This document shows, piece after piece, positions 35,480 through 47,720 of a DNA stretch of 64,000 nt (within the stretch, counting starts at the first letter, position 1; each line of letters starts with the position of its first letter). The notes beneath the pieces are model-generated. The model was not told where the DNA came from and searched no databases. It was given only the letters and a program-made list of their open reading frames with translations. The position numbers and the translations under genes were made by a program. The stretch covers positions 29,051,733 through 29,115,732 of the forward strand of contig CM029660.1 of NCBI GenBank assembly GCA_017311315.1. The letters are read 5' to 3'. The DNA is from Dendrocalamus latiflorus (taxonomy: Eukaryota > Streptophyta > Magnoliopsida > Poales > Poaceae).

Positions 35480-36812
35480 TGAAGTCAGGGAGAGTTTTTT
35501 TTAGCCCTTGATTTTAATGAAGACAATTTGCTGGGTGCATTTTTGTGGGTGCACGAAGGTTGGTGCTCTCAGCGAGGGACGTATTCTTGGGTGGACTGAG
35601 TGTAATTTCAATTGGTCAATTATAGTAGAGATGGATTGGTTTCTCAACCTAAGTATTTTTTCTTCCTTGCTCCCTCCATCTCTCGTAGTAGTCAGCTAAA
35701 AGCTACAACATTTTTAAATGGGTATTGCTAGAGTCCTGATGTCCGATCCGGACGCTAGCGTCGTATGGTCAAATGTAACTTTTATCACTTATATATGTGA
35801 TAATTTTTAGTCATGTATGCAACAAAAATTTTGATAAGAATCTCGATGTTGCACCAGTTATTGCTTATTGTTGCACACATGAAATCAGAATGTTGCAACA
35901 AAAATGCAACATCGAGAAACAGATCATGCAACAAAATGATTAGATCCTGAGGCGAATCAATCCAAATCTCCCCAAGGCAAGAAGGCATAATACCCAACCA
36001 CACACCGGGATGTTCGGCCGGACAACGACGACCACATCCAGCCTCTGCTCCTTGCCCACTGCCACCTGCTTCTTCACCCCCACCGTCGGCTTCTTCTTCT
36101 TGAGGGTCTCAAAGGCCGCGAAGACGTTGTCGTTGCCGATCCTCACCTCCTTCGTGGCGGCACCCCTCCTCCTCTCCCCGCCATGTCTCCCTCTGCTTCC
36201 CGCCTCTCCCACTCCCGCAATAGCAACAGAAGCCTAGGCGCGGGGGCGAGAGCGGGAGCTTGAATCGGAGCAGGCAGTATAGAGGACTAGCAAAGCCGAG
36301 GAGGCAGGAGGCGCCGAGGGTGGCTGGTGGTGGTCTCTACGAGGTGCCGGCGGGGAACAACGAGCTTGGTTGGGGCTCAAACGGTAAAGGAAGTGAGAGA
36401 TGGAGGGGATGAGTGAAGTACTAGTGAATGGAGCCAGCTTCGGAAAGAGATTCGAACGTGAAACCGTTTTCAAACTCGCTTTATTGAGCTCGTGGGCCGT
36501 GGGCTGTTTTTGAGTCAGCGTTCGATACGTCGGACGTTTGGTTGGTATCAATTCCCTTTTTAAATTGGACATAAAACTTCTCGCACGCTAACAACCATGA
36601 TGCATGGGGATAAAAGCGATTCGAGCTATATGTGCAAGGTAGAGGAACACATTGATGTGCAGCACAATGCAAGCCTTCTGTTGCACGATGAATGATGAGT
36701 GATATCAGGGGGCACAAATGAATTAGTACTTCAAACAATTTGCTTTCTGGATTGTGGTACAGTCCATGATGCCTCATTGTGTCCTTGGTACCCTAACTTG
36801 CCAGCCTTATTA
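35480..36812. other. Intergenic or Helitron-associated DNA, no recognised gene
   Basis: 35700-35940 is AT-rich and contains inverted words around GTTGCAACA / GTTGCA, suggesting a small foldback element. 36010-36240 is a GC-rich piece whose minus frame reads NDNVFAAFETLKKKKP, a possible further exon fragment that I cannot name. The rest is unremarkable. Confidence 0.3.
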
Positions 36813-36952
36813 GGGCATATATAATAGTATAGACAACTACTATCTATAATACCATCTATGTCATTTATAGACGGTATTAAAGATAACTCCTATAATAGAT
36901 TATCTTTTTACGTATCTCTATAGACAACTCTTTTATGTACAATATGCCTTGT
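36813..36952. mobile_element. Small MITE-like element
   Basis: About 140 bp between AGGGCATATATAATAGTATA and the inverted right end ...GTACAATATGCCTT. The interior has TATAGAC / ATAATA words in both orientations. It has the size and layout of a MITE; the target-site duplication is unclear. Confidence 0.45.
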
Positions 36953-37679
36953 TTCTTATGTTATAGTCAACCACTGCATGAAAGACGGCCCAATTCTTTA
37001 TACTTACTCTCTCTCCTTTACATCATCTCATGTCCTACGTTGTAAGGTTTACAAATAAATGACGTCATACCATTGTTCATGCTCTTAGGCCCTTTGCTGT
37101 CTGTAGACTCAAATCTAGGTTGGACAGCCCTAGGGTATATATTCAGCATCTCTTGTATACCATTTACTGCAAAATCTAGGGTAGGATTACAAGCTCCATT
37201 CACAACTTCTCTTCCTTGCACAAAGATGACACCACCCCACTATAGGCTGGGCAGAATTCAATCATGTCAATACCAGTGTCATGTTACACGAGGCTCCCCG
37301 CTTCTCCGACCATACACTAGACGAATATAAGAGACAAATTTCATAAAAAAACAGCAAGGGGCTGGCACAAAAGCTTTTTCCAATTTGAAGTCGTAGTTGC
37401 ATTCACATTCGCAAGATGTACATACAATTCAATGCTACAAAACTGGCAGCTTCACCTCACACAGATAAAGAGGATCACACTTTCTTGGTCTAATCGATTC
37501 ACACTATGTTTGGGGATAGGATATGTGAAATGTTGAGGTGGGGTTGGGACTACCATATGATTTTTTTGCCCCATTAATTCACTTGTTTGGATGTATTAGG
37601 ATTGGGATGTATGAAGATCTTATCGGTTGTAGTTAAATCTTACCCTTCAAGGGCTTGTTTAAAATACATAAATTTCACG
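36953..37679. other. Intergenic, no recognised gene
   Basis: Mixed-composition DNA with no coding match. A TTTGGGGATAGGATATG stretch at 37508 resembles many plant MITE ends, but no partner terminus was found. Confidence 0.3.
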
Positions 37680-37699
37680 TAAATTTTATAGGAAATAAT

Positions 37700-37910
37700 A
37701 TAATTCCCAAATTGCAAATGGGCATAGACATATCACAGTCTCAAGTCCAATATTTTCACTCCTAAAATTAATTGTCATCTTCTTCGCCACAAACTCTTGC
37801 CATTGCAATTCCAGGAACAGATACTTTTGAAAGGGCGTCAGATCCTTCTTCACATATTGCCTGATAAGTATGCTCTTGAAGTTTTTCCACACTTTACATA
37901 CTGCTGGCAA
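37700..37910 (-). pseudogene. TNP1-like (Ptta/En/Spm) CACTA protein remnant
   Basis: The frame reads VWKNFKSILIRQYVKK, then TPFQKYLFLELQWQEFVAKK. This resembles the plant Ptta/En/Spm transposase-associated domain, in which a W-x-x-(F/Y)-K helix is followed by a W-x-x-F-V motif. A Ser/Asp-rich open frame at 38051-38242 may be an upstream part of the same gene. Truncated and non-functional. Confidence 0.55.
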
Positions 37911-39469
37911 TGCATTTCATCACATGGAGGCCTTGTGTTCTTCTGGGATCTCGAACGATTGAAAGTTTCCGTCACTAGCTCATTTTTTCGAACTTCGCTC
38001 ATGTTCTTCCACGATCATACAAAATCTCAATCCGTTCCCATGCAACTATTTCAACCATTCTCTGGAATACGATCACTACTCGGTGAGGATTGAGAGGGGT
38101 CCAAACGCATCGACATCCGTGATGATAAATCGACCCTTAGGCCTTTTCGATAGTCCTCTTCTATGGCGTTGGATATTTCAGAGGATGGTGCATCATATGC
38201 ATCTGGCGACGATGACGAAGAATGAGTAGACAACATCTTCACAAGATAGTAGATGTGACGAAGAAACAGAGAGTACTAGTGAATTGGCTACCAGTAACAA
38301 ATGACAATAAGAATCAATTCGAGCCTTGCCCCTACTGCCTTCTCAGTGGCTTAGATTGTTGGAAATTAAGCGGTTTTAACAATAATTTTAGGTTAATTCT
38401 AAATCCAAGTATTAACAGTAAAGCGTATATCTAGTAATATGTAAATGACATGAAGATAAACCTCTTATATCTCAAAATAGATAAAATATTTAGATCATTA
38501 ACACATGATAATATGCTAAACTGTACAGGAAAGTGGGCATATATAAACTACATATTGCATATATTAAAGTTGTGAATTTGCTCTTAGTTGAAGAGTTACA
38601 CAAGATTAAATATTGGCCTTCTTGCACTCTTGTCAATATATCAATAATCAAAGTGACTATCTCTTTACTATTCTGTTAGTCTGACAATGTATAAATTACC
38701 TCAAATAAGAGACAAAGTCAATTGCATACTATAAGCACAAATAGAAATAGATAACTGCTATTGTAGTGCCAATAGAGTTTCGGCAATAACCAGAATTATA
38801 TAATAGATATATGCTATTGCAGTATCAACTAAATTCAGTAATAATCAGGATAGCAGTAAACTATACCAAAATAGAAGTATCTATCTTAGCAATCAACAAA
38901 ATCAAAAGCTAGCAGAATACTTCAATTGATAATCACAATCATCTCTAATATGACAAGTTTCCTCGTTGAGCAATCTCAAAAAGCCCACAATATATTATGC
39001 AAAAGTCCTCCCACAATATAATGAACTAAACTACTAGCACGGTAAACTTTATGCAGGATAGGAGTTTCAGAAAGCAAAAGCTCACTGGGTAGTGGCAATT
39101 CAAGCTACCGAGAAGGCAGTAGGGGCAAGGGTCATCCCAAAAATTACGTACCCCATGAGGCCATGAATCATGAGGATAGAGCAAAGCACTGAGGTCATGA
39201 CCAGGGTAACTACCTTGCTCAGGGAGGTGGTGCACCAGGGAGGAGGGCGGTGTGCTCGAGGAGGAGGGTGGCATGCTCGGGGAGGTGGCGGCGGGCTCGG
39301 GGAAGGAGGCGGCGGCTCGTGCTCGGGGAGGCGGCGGTAGGCTTGGGGGAGGAGACGGCATGCTCAGGGAGGAGGTGCATCGGCGAGGAGATGGCGGCTC
39401 ATGCTCGAGGGAGTAGGCGGCGGGAGTCTGAGTACGTGGGAGCACGAGCAAACCCTAGAGTCTGAATAT

Positions 39470-40180
39470 AAATAGGTTGGACGTCACACCAGATATGCAT
39501 GTTTGCATACTCTTTACGGTAAAGGATGCAGTTGTTCGAATATACATGTATTCTTTCTACTTCCATTCTCAATGAACAAACAACATTCTTGGCTTTGTAG
39601 GTGGTTTTGGTCAACTCGTTTTCCTCTGAAAACATATCCGCTAAAAGACCTAACAATGTCATGAAACTCTTATCGGACCAACCGTTGCTTGTTTTTAATT
39701 TTAGCAGTTCAAGTACGACTAACAACTTTGTGTACTTTGAGTTGCAACATGTAAACAAAGGCTTCTCCAAGTCCCCCATCAAGCCCTAGAATTTAACATA
39801 CTCTCTCTCATCACAATTCCCTTATGCGTCGTGAAGCATCTGATCCAAATTGTCATCATGCAGCCTATCCGAATCGGAACCATAATCGACGTCATCCAGC
39901 GACATATCGTTGACTTCGTCGGAGATGTCATTATTACTACCTTCCTGTGTAATTTGCTTTTCACCATGACTGGACCGACGTGCATACCCCTTTTTGAAAC
40001 CCCTTCAAATCAAGTGCGCTTCAATCTACACTCAGTTCTTAAACATCTTCATATTCTCGCAGTTAATGCATGGACAATACATATATTTCATCCTTTATTT
40101 AACATATCCTCCTCGGTAGCTCTTATAAAAAGCAGACACGCTATTAATATACTCTTCACTCATATAGTTCCTAGTGTACA
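39470..40180 (-). pseudogene. TNP2-like CACTA transposase, N-terminal remnant
   Basis: TNP2 is the DNA-cleaving CACTA transposase. From 40180 downward the minus strand reads YMSEEYINSV and YCPCINCEN (transposase-associated N-terminal domain), then a damaged stretch with several stops. At 39480-39780 come GWSDKSFMTLLGLLADMF, TYKAKNVVCSLRMEVERIH and NDCILYRKEY-like residues, the segment just before the catalytic domain. The catalytic region is absent. An unrelated GC-rich repeat (39240-39440, GGAGG-rich) lies directly downstream. Confidence 0.75.
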
Positions 40181-40619
40181 TATAGTTTCAGTCCTACGTT
40201 ATACTTATAGCAATTTAGAGTTAAATATGAATTAATTAGTATACTAGATATATATGATCTAAAATAGCTATATGTAGCAAGAGTAATTAATTAAATTGAA
40301 TTAAGTAGAAATAGACCATGATTTGGCTATAACCTAAACTATGCTAGATGTAAATAATTTTCACTCTACATTAAGCTAGATCTAAACCATCTACAATTCT
40401 CCTTCACCAAAAGGTAGATCTAAAATATAATGCATTTAGGAACAAAGTACTAACTATAGATAGTCAGTAACTTAATGGATCTACAATCACTCTTACCAAA
40501 TCCGTGGTCTCCTTTCACCAAATGGCCTCAAAGCCCCACCTCCTCAAAGCAATAGCATGTGAGAACAGATCTAAAATTTAAGACAGATCCGTGAGGGTCA
40601 TTGGGTCTGCAATTAATAT

Positions 40620-40966
40620 AGTGAAATTATCATAGACGATTTTTAATACAAATTGCATGTGATGACTTAATTATCATATATGATTTTTAATACAAACAAC
40701 ATGTGAAGTGTCATAGACGGTTTAAAGAAAAACCATATGTGATATGTGGTAATATCATAGACGATTCTTATTAATAACCGTCTGTGATACTTCACAGATG
40801 GTGTTCACCATGAACTGTCTGTGATATTATCTCTTCATAGACAATTCTTAGCGTTGGCAGCAACACAGACGGTCTCTAAACCAAAACTGTCTATGATTGT
40901 ATTTAATACTGACGGTTTTGGTTAAACATATGTGATGAGGCATCTATTATTAGCATTTTTATAGTG
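40620..40966. repeat. CACTA subterminal repeat array
   Basis: At least nine copies of a CATAGACGGTT / GTCTGTGATA motif occur in both orientations next to the CACTATAAAAATGC terminus. In En/Spm such motifs are the binding sites of the TNP1-type protein. Confidence 0.75.
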
Positions 40967-40969
40967 GTG

Positions 40970-41480
40970 TGAGATATCAGGTTGTGGGGAATCATCCGAT
41001 GCTCCTGCACCTACCAAGAAGAAATCACCTAGAAGGATGACTGCTCCCTAATATCGTCACCTATTCCATGGATCGTCCTCCCGTACAAGCAAGAAGATCA
41101 AAGTTGAAGAAGACCAAGGGAAGCGCAAATAACGCATGACAGATGATGAGGAAGATCTAGAGTAAAGGGTGTGGTACACGACCAACTATCCTCCATTGAA
41201 AAATGAGAACTGAAATAGTTGAAGCTGAGTCGTGGTGTAAATTACGCTAGAGTAGAATAAGTGAACCAGTAGTCTTTTGTGTGTGTAAAACGAGCTGTAA
41301 TATGTACCCTATGAATGGTGTGTATTCAGCTTGTAAGATAAGTAAAAGCTATGTTTGTTATATCATAATTTGTTTACTTCTACTATCTATACTTCACCTC
41401 CATCAAAATTTCACTTTCATCTTATTCACTCTAATTCTTACCTTGTTCACTCTACTCTCACCTTTAATTTCCAATCTTAC
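40970..41480. other. Probable 5' region of the 41.5-kb Gypsy element
   Basis: No gene recognised. Its position just before a gag frame suggests LTR or leader sequence, but no TG...CA boundary or primer-binding site was identified. Confidence 0.3.
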
Positions 41481-41722
41481 TCATCTATCAGACCTTCTCA
41501 AAACCACTACAGAACCAACTTCAGATCCCAATCAGCAGAAACCAAAACGACGGGAACAAGATCTCAAGGACCAGGTAGCCACAGTGCAAATGAAGCCAAT
41601 CTTATCGAGACCCAATCAAGTTTGCAAGTATATTAGCAATGATGGAACAGAATTGGTTCCAAGCATAACAGAATTAGGCAATGATGATGAAACAGCATGC
41701 AAAATTTATAAAATAGATATCA

Positions 41723-42600
41723 ATGAGATCATCAGCAATGGCAGGAAGTTCATCGGGAATCACCACTCATCAAGAAAGAACAACAATCATTTCCAAATGG
41801 GTAGATTTTCAAAAGACAAGACCCCCTATTTTCTCTACATCACCCAATCCAATAGCTATTGATGATTGGATTAGAGATATCAAGATAAAGTTTGATACTG
41901 TGCAATGCAATGATAAGGAAAATACATTGTATGCCTCCCATCGATTGCAAGGCCAAGCTGACATTTGATGGATAAACTATCAAACCATGCATGAAGGCAA
42001 GGGCATAACGTGGAAGGAGTTTGATGAGTCCTTTTGTTAAGCTCACATTCCAACTGAGTCGTAGAAGCCAAACGCTGAGAGTTCCTTGCTCTTAAACAAG
42101 GATAACACTCTATGATAGAGTATCTCCATCAATTTAACCAACTCGCCTGATATGCTCCAGACAACGTTAAAAACAAAAGCAAAGAAAATGGAACGTTTTA
42201 AGGAAGGACAAAAAATCCTTAAAATACCACACATCAACAATTGACTTTAAGGACTACCTGCAATAGTGAATAAGTTAATCATATCTGAGGAAGCAAGAAG
42301 TGAATTAGATGATACCCAAAAAAGGAAAGCAGTACAGAGGACATCTCCATCAAGTGCACCTAAAGGAAGGATTATACCAACAAAATTGACAAGTGGTGGC
42401 CACTCCAAGACCTCAATACAACGTGTCCCACCCACAATGGTGCGATGATATATTGTGAAGGAAACCACTATGACCAAAATTGCCCACGCAAGGCAGGCCA
42501 TGTTACCATTGTGGACAAATGTGTCATTACAAGGGCCAATGTCCAAACAAAGGATTGCCTTATGAAATGGCAAAAATTTAGACTAAGACTCAACCACCAG
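41723..42600 (+). pseudogene. Gypsy gag with zinc knuckle, broken
   Basis: Capsid-domain residues such as FQKTRPPIFSTSPNPIAIDD, followed by KFDTVQCNDKENTLYASHRL and WKEFDESF, match plant Ty3/Gypsy gag. Frames are broken by several stops, including a TGA where the family has a tryptophan in the DIxW segment (about 41968). Cysteine-rich sequence near 42450-42550 corresponds to the CCHC nucleic-acid-binding knuckle. Not functional. Confidence 0.75.
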
Positions 42601-42744
42601 TCACTAGACCAATTACTACCGCACCACACAACAAGGAGGAGTTATGCAGGCACGACAATATATAGCAAGATCACCAGGAGTCCCCACTAGAACATTAGCA
42701 GGTATGCTTGCAAGAAGGGGCAGAGGTATACCATGACCAATCCA

Positions 42745-44690
42745 AGAAAGAGTAAATCACATCTCAGCTAAAGAAGCAGCACGAGCAACTGATGTTATCA
42801 TTAGTGCGTTCCTAATTCACTCAAAGCCGTCATTGGTTTTATTTAACCATGGAGCTATGCATTCTGTAGGATCGAATACTACAATCAGAGGGGGTGAATG
42901 ATTATCGTTGTTTCTTGAAGTCCCTTAGCGGTCAGCGAAGCTTTCGACCGCTCAACACTAAATTGCTTGGTCGTCGTATACTTTGAGATGGTTTTGACCA
43001 CTCAGCACTTGATCACTCGACCACTTCAACATGTAGAATCTACAATCAGTTTGCACGTGGTCGTAAGCTCAATCTACTAATACTCTTCAAGCAAACCACG
43101 AACTATTCTAATTCAAGATGATCTTTATTACTGGATTTTCATGGATTTACAAAGTGCCCTCACAAACACCCCTAAAAGCCTTCCCGTCAAAAGCCCTCAA
43201 AAACCTACTCTAATCTCTCTAAAAATTGTATGTTAACCCATAGTCTCTCACAGCTTTTATTGGTTAACATCATAAACCATGTCTACCTCAAACATGGACT
43301 CAATACTTTATCTCTTTCGAAAACTAAGGGACCCGAAACCCTTTCGAACATGGGTTTTAACTAAACTCTAAATATTCTTAGTTATGGACTCCATCCACAA
43401 CTCCTAACTCACCACGTGATGATGCCTCAAGGACAACACCTCCTGTATCTTCATCACGCACCATTGCCTCATGTATTGAGGCCTCCAGGAGAGCACCTCT
43501 TGTAGCCTCTCCACGCATCACCACCTTTGATCTCCACGTGCCCTAACATGAGTCCGACCACCTCACATGACATCCTTGACCGTTTGGATCTTAGATTTCC
43601 TCATCCTAGTCCTGTCCTCCTCATCACCGACCATGACCGTCTTCATGCTAACCTACATATGCAAAGATCAAAGAACATTTTTCCCTTGACTAACATTAGT
43701 CCACACATGTGAACCACACCATTAACCATCCATCAATATCAACCAAATCAGCCACAACCACAAATTCTATCGCTTTTCAGGAATCAGCCTCCGACCACTT
43801 AGTATGATCGGTACTGTTGGCTCAACGAGTACTCGAAAACCTCAAGTGCTCAAGAATTACTACCAGTTAGAATACTCTAAAATCACAAGTATTGTAGCAT
43901 TACCGACTACCAACCATTCATTGAAGCATCAAGTACCGAGTATCGACTAGGTACTTAAGCACAAACTACCGTCAACGAGTATTATAGCACCAAACACCAA
44001 GTAATGATCTGTACTATAGCAACGACTATCGACCAATTACTGTCACTTCCGACTGGTCCACTATAGATCACGACCCCAACCATCCTAGTCGAAGCCTACT
44101 AACTGCCGACCATAGTCCATTGTATCTTGTTCACTATTCAATACGATCGGTTCCCTGTTCGAGGTTGAAGCATATCGATTACCTGTCGTGGTCGTTGTGC
44201 CCTGGTCAACTGCCATGGTCGATATGCTATGGTCGACATCTGCCGACTAGTCCTGCTATCCTAAAAACTCCAGCAACAAATAGTGCATCGACTAAAACTT
44301 TCACAAATGTAAATTCCAATGAAACCCAAATGTCAATTATTCATCATCCATAAATGCATGACCATTACATAGTCTAACACATTCATTTCTTTCATTGGCT
44401 TTTCTCATGAAAAACCAATTGCCATTTACTTCTTTACAAAAGTCCAATGTATTTTGAACACCTGGAAGTAGGATGGAATCTCGCTTTGGGTGTAGGATTT
44501 AGACATAGAAATCCAAGGGGTTAAATTTAAAACCAACCTGTTGCTACTGGAAATGAAGGGATTAGACATTATATTGGGAATGAATCGGTTAACCAGGCAC
44601 AAAGCTATAGTAGACTATGAAAGTAAGTTAGTGGCATTGACCAATTCAAAAGGATAGAAAGTAATAGTAAAGATAGATCATACTCTGATA
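42745..44690 (+). pseudogene. Gypsy aspartic protease, split by a solo LTR
   Basis: The segment before the insertion reads NHISAKEAARATDVIISAFL and then VLFNHGAMHS, where the family has FDSGASHSFI: the catalytic aspartate is replaced by Asn. After the solo LTR (42865-44379) the frame resumes with the expected SF...MKNQLP-like sequence and, near 44540-44640, MKGLDIILGMNRLTRHKA. The first half therefore lacks its catalytic residue. Confidence 0.7.
42865..44379. mobile_element. Solo LTR, 1,515 bp, in the Gypsy protease
   Basis: It begins TGTAGGATCG and ends TCTAACA (TG...CA), flanked by a perfect 5-bp duplication CATTC at 42860-42864 and 44380-44384. No internal coding region. Removing it and one CATTC rejoins the protease segment. 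It contains several CGACCACT-like words. Confidence 0.88.
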
Positions 44691-45169
44691 GAGAAAATGA
44701 AGAAAAGTGTTCAAAGTATAAATGGTAGTAGTGATTCAAGTACCGATAGTCCAAAAATATCCAAATGTCTTTCCAGAAGACCACCTGACAGATAGATAGA
44801 ACTTGCTATAGAATTGATTCCAATAACTAAACCAATAAAAAAGCATCAGTATCGAATATCAGCTAACGAGTTGAAAGAACTCAAGAAGTAGTTAGATGAA
44901 TTAATAGAAAAGGAGTTTATACGTCCAAATATTTCTCCATGGTCAACTCAAGTGATGTTTGCTAAGAAGAAAGATGGAAGCCAGAGAATATGTATTGATT
45001 ACAGAGGATTAAGTGTAGTGACAATTAAGAATAAACTAGCTGAATGCCCGTGCGTTGCTACAGATTTTTAAAATTTATCATAGTACATGTTTTAAAACTC
45101 ACGAGTGGTAAAATTTTTTAGAATATGAATACAAACATGTTCTAAAAGTTTTTAAATCCGTCAAGTAAT

Positions 45170-47720
45170 TCGAAAGCCGTCGATCACACCTCGTGGTCAT
45201 AAGTCGGAAGATATCGACCACACCTCATGGTCGTAGGTCGGGAGCCTTCGGGCACACCTCGTCGTCGTAAGTCGAAAGCCGTCGACCATCGCGTGTGATC
45301 GTAGGTCGGGAGCAGTCGACCATCGCTGGTGGTCATAAGTTGGCAGTGGTCAACGATCGACCATGGTCCTAAATCGAGAGCCTTCGACAATGGCTCATGG
45401 TTGTACATCGGAAGCCAACGACCATAGTTCGTGGTCGTAAGTCGAAAGCCATCGAGAATACCTCGTGGTCATTAGTCGGAACACATCGACCAGCGCTCGT
45501 AGTCATAAGTTGGAAGACATTGGGCCTGTTCTTTTCCTCCGAAGCTGGCAGCTTTTGCCTTTTGCTACAGTAGCTAACTTTCAAATAGAGTATTTTCTTA
45601 AGACGAGGTCTACAAGTTAAACAATGTGCACGTTAAAAGCCCAACATCTGTACTAGCCAAAATCACAAGTGAGTATTTATCTTTCCGTAATCTGTACCGT
45701 AAACAGCCAAAATTCAAAAAATTCAGCCAAAAGCCATAAGCCGCAGCCGTTGCCAAACAGGCCCATTGACCACACCTCATGGTCGTAAGTCAAAACACAT
45801 CGACCAGTGCTCATGGTGGTAAATTAGAAGACATCGATCAGGTCTCATGGTCATAAGTTAGAAGCCGTCTACCATCGCATGTGATCGTAGGCCGGGAGCG
45901 GTCGACCATGGCTGGTGGTCGTACATTGGCAGGCCTCTGGTGCGCTTGTGCCCTGTCGCCTAACTGCTGGCACCAGCCTGCTTGGCCCCGACTTCGACCA
46001 TTGCCCCCTTCAACTTCGACCACTGCCCCCTTCAACAACTGTCCCCTTCGACGTCGACTATTTCCCCCTTCAACCATGGCCGCTTCGACCATGGCTTTGA
46101 CTTCGACCACCTTGTGGATCTTGCCATCAAGGGTGGGGAGCTCGATCTCGGGGGTGACCTAGGGGTAGGTGATGAGGATGTCCAACTGGAGGGGGAACTC
46201 GTAGCAGTGGAGGTTATGGACAAACCAGCAGGCGCCCTCCGGGTTAGCTCTACAACTATGACCATGACCGCTATGACCACGTCCACAGGCGCTATGACTA
46301 CGACCATGATCGTGACTTCGATCACTGCCCCCTTCAACTTTGAGCACTGCCCCCTTCGACTTCGACCATTGCCCCATTCAATCATTGTCTCCTTCGACCA
46401 CGGCCCTTCGACATCAACCACTTCCCTCTTCGACCACGGCTTCAACGCCGACCTCTGCCCGTCGACCACTGTCCCCTTCGACCACAACCCTTCGACGACC
46501 ACGTCCTTTTGACGCCGACCACTTTCCCCTTCAACCACGGCCCCCTTCGACCACGGCTTCGACTTCGACCAAGGATCTTGGACTTTGACCATGGATCTTC
46601 GACTTCGACCACTGTCCCCTTCGATCGCTATCCCCTTCGACCACAGATCTGCGACTTCAACCACTATCCCCTTCGACCATGCCCTTCGATGACCACGACC
46701 CTTCGATGACCACGGCCCTTCGACCACTATCCCCTTCGACCACCACCCTTCGACTACTGTCCCTTTCGACCACAACCCTTCAACGTCGACTACTTTCCCT
46801 TTCGACTACGGCTTCGACTTCGACCACTGCCCCCTTCGACCACTGTTCCCTTCGACCACTGCTCTTCGACGTCAACCATTTCCCCCTTTGACCACAGTCC
46901 CCTTCGACCACTGTCCCCTTCGATCATGGCCCTTTGACATCGACCATTGTCCCCTTCGACCACGGCCCTTCGACGTCGACCACAGCTTTGACTTTGACCA
47001 CTGTCCCCTTCGATGACCACGACCCTACGACGTCGACCACTTCCCCCTTTGACCACTGCCCCCTTCGACCAGGCATCGACTTCGGCCATGGCTCCTTAAC
47101 CACAACCCTCTTTGACCATAGCCTCGACGTCGACCACGGACCCCTTTGACCATGGCCCCGACATCGACCACAGCCCTTCGACTTCAACCGCGGACCGACT
47201 TCGTCCATGGCCCTTCGATTTCGACCACTGCCCCTTCGACCACTGTCCGCTTCGACCACGGTTTGGACTTCGACCATGACCCTTCGGCTTTGACTACGGC
47301 CCTTCGACTTTGACTACGAACCGACTTCATCCATGGCTCTTCGACTTCGACCGCTCGCCCTTCAACCACTGTCCCCTTCGATCACGGTTTGAACTTCGAT
47401 CATGACCCTTCGACTTCGACCACAGCCTGACTTCAACCACAGCCCTTTGACTTCGACCGCGGACCGAGTTCGTCCACAGCCCTTCGACTTTGACCACTGC
47501 CCCCTTCGACCATTGTCCCCTTCGACTACGGCTTGGACTTCAACCACGGCCCTTTGACTTCGACCACCGCCCCTTCGACCATAGATCTTTGACTTCGGAC
47601 ACAGCCCCATCAACCATGGCTTTGACTTCAACCATGGCCCCTCGACTTCGGCCATGGCCCCTTGACCACGGCCCCATTCGACCATGGCACTGACTTCAAC
47701 GACCAGCTTGGGAGACCAAA
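45170..47720. repeat. CGACCAC / CCCTTCGACCAC degenerate tandem arrays in the Helitron
   Basis: The left part (45170-45900) has roughly 45-bp units alternating GTCGACCA(C/T) and GTGGTCGTAAGTCG. The right part (45980-47720) has dozens of CCCCTTCGACCACTG units at 12-30 bp spacing. The array yields spurious frames such as 46032-46775 on the minus strand (WSKG and VVEG repeats). Confidence 0.85.
45522..45764. mobile_element. MITE with GGGCCTGTTCT termini, copy 1
   Basis: A 243-bp element starting GGGCCTGTTCTTTT and ending ...CCAAACAGGCCC, flanked by ATT on both sides (45519-45521, 45765-45767). It interrupts the Helitron repeat array. A related copy is at 62855-63084. Confidence 0.75.

Larger units (their letters stand above)
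31534..36240 (-). mobile_element. Helitron (minus orientation) with captured gene fragments; right end not located
   Basis: On the minus strand the terminus reads CCGTAGCGTTAGCACGGGC, a short spacer and CTAG, followed by host T: a hairpin plus CTAG, diagnostic of a Helitron 3' end. Inward come a 29-bp repeat array (31660-31870), GTGGTCGTAA-rich DNA (31880-32510), then fragments of CLASP, an HMG-box gene and Pumilio, all on the Helitron's own coding strand. No 5' TC end could be fixed; the stated right limit is a guess that includes the GC-rich stretch beyond Pumilio. No Rep/helicase is seen, so it is non-autonomous. Confidence 0.6.
37686..40966 (-). mobile_element. Decayed CACTA (En/Spm-like) transposon, minus orientation
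   Basis: The minus-strand terminus at 40966 reads CACTATAAAAATGC. Within 350 bp of it there are many short subterminal repeats in both orientations (TCATAGACGGTT, GTCTGTGATA), the hallmark of CACTA ends. Two coding remnants follow in the same orientation: a TNP2-like transposase N-terminus (39470-40180) and a TNP1/Ptta-like piece (37700-37910). The other terminus was not found, so the left limit is only the last coding remnant. Confidence 0.7.

Noticed and set aside
37229..37250. CACTATAGGC as the missing second terminus of the CACTA element
   Set aside because: Only the first seven bases match the other terminus and no subterminal repeats lie next to it.
46032..46775. 247-codon open frame on the minus strand with WSKG and VVEG repeats
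   Set aside because: It is the translation of the CGACCAC repeat array inside the Helitron; neighbouring frames are open too, and no family is recognised.
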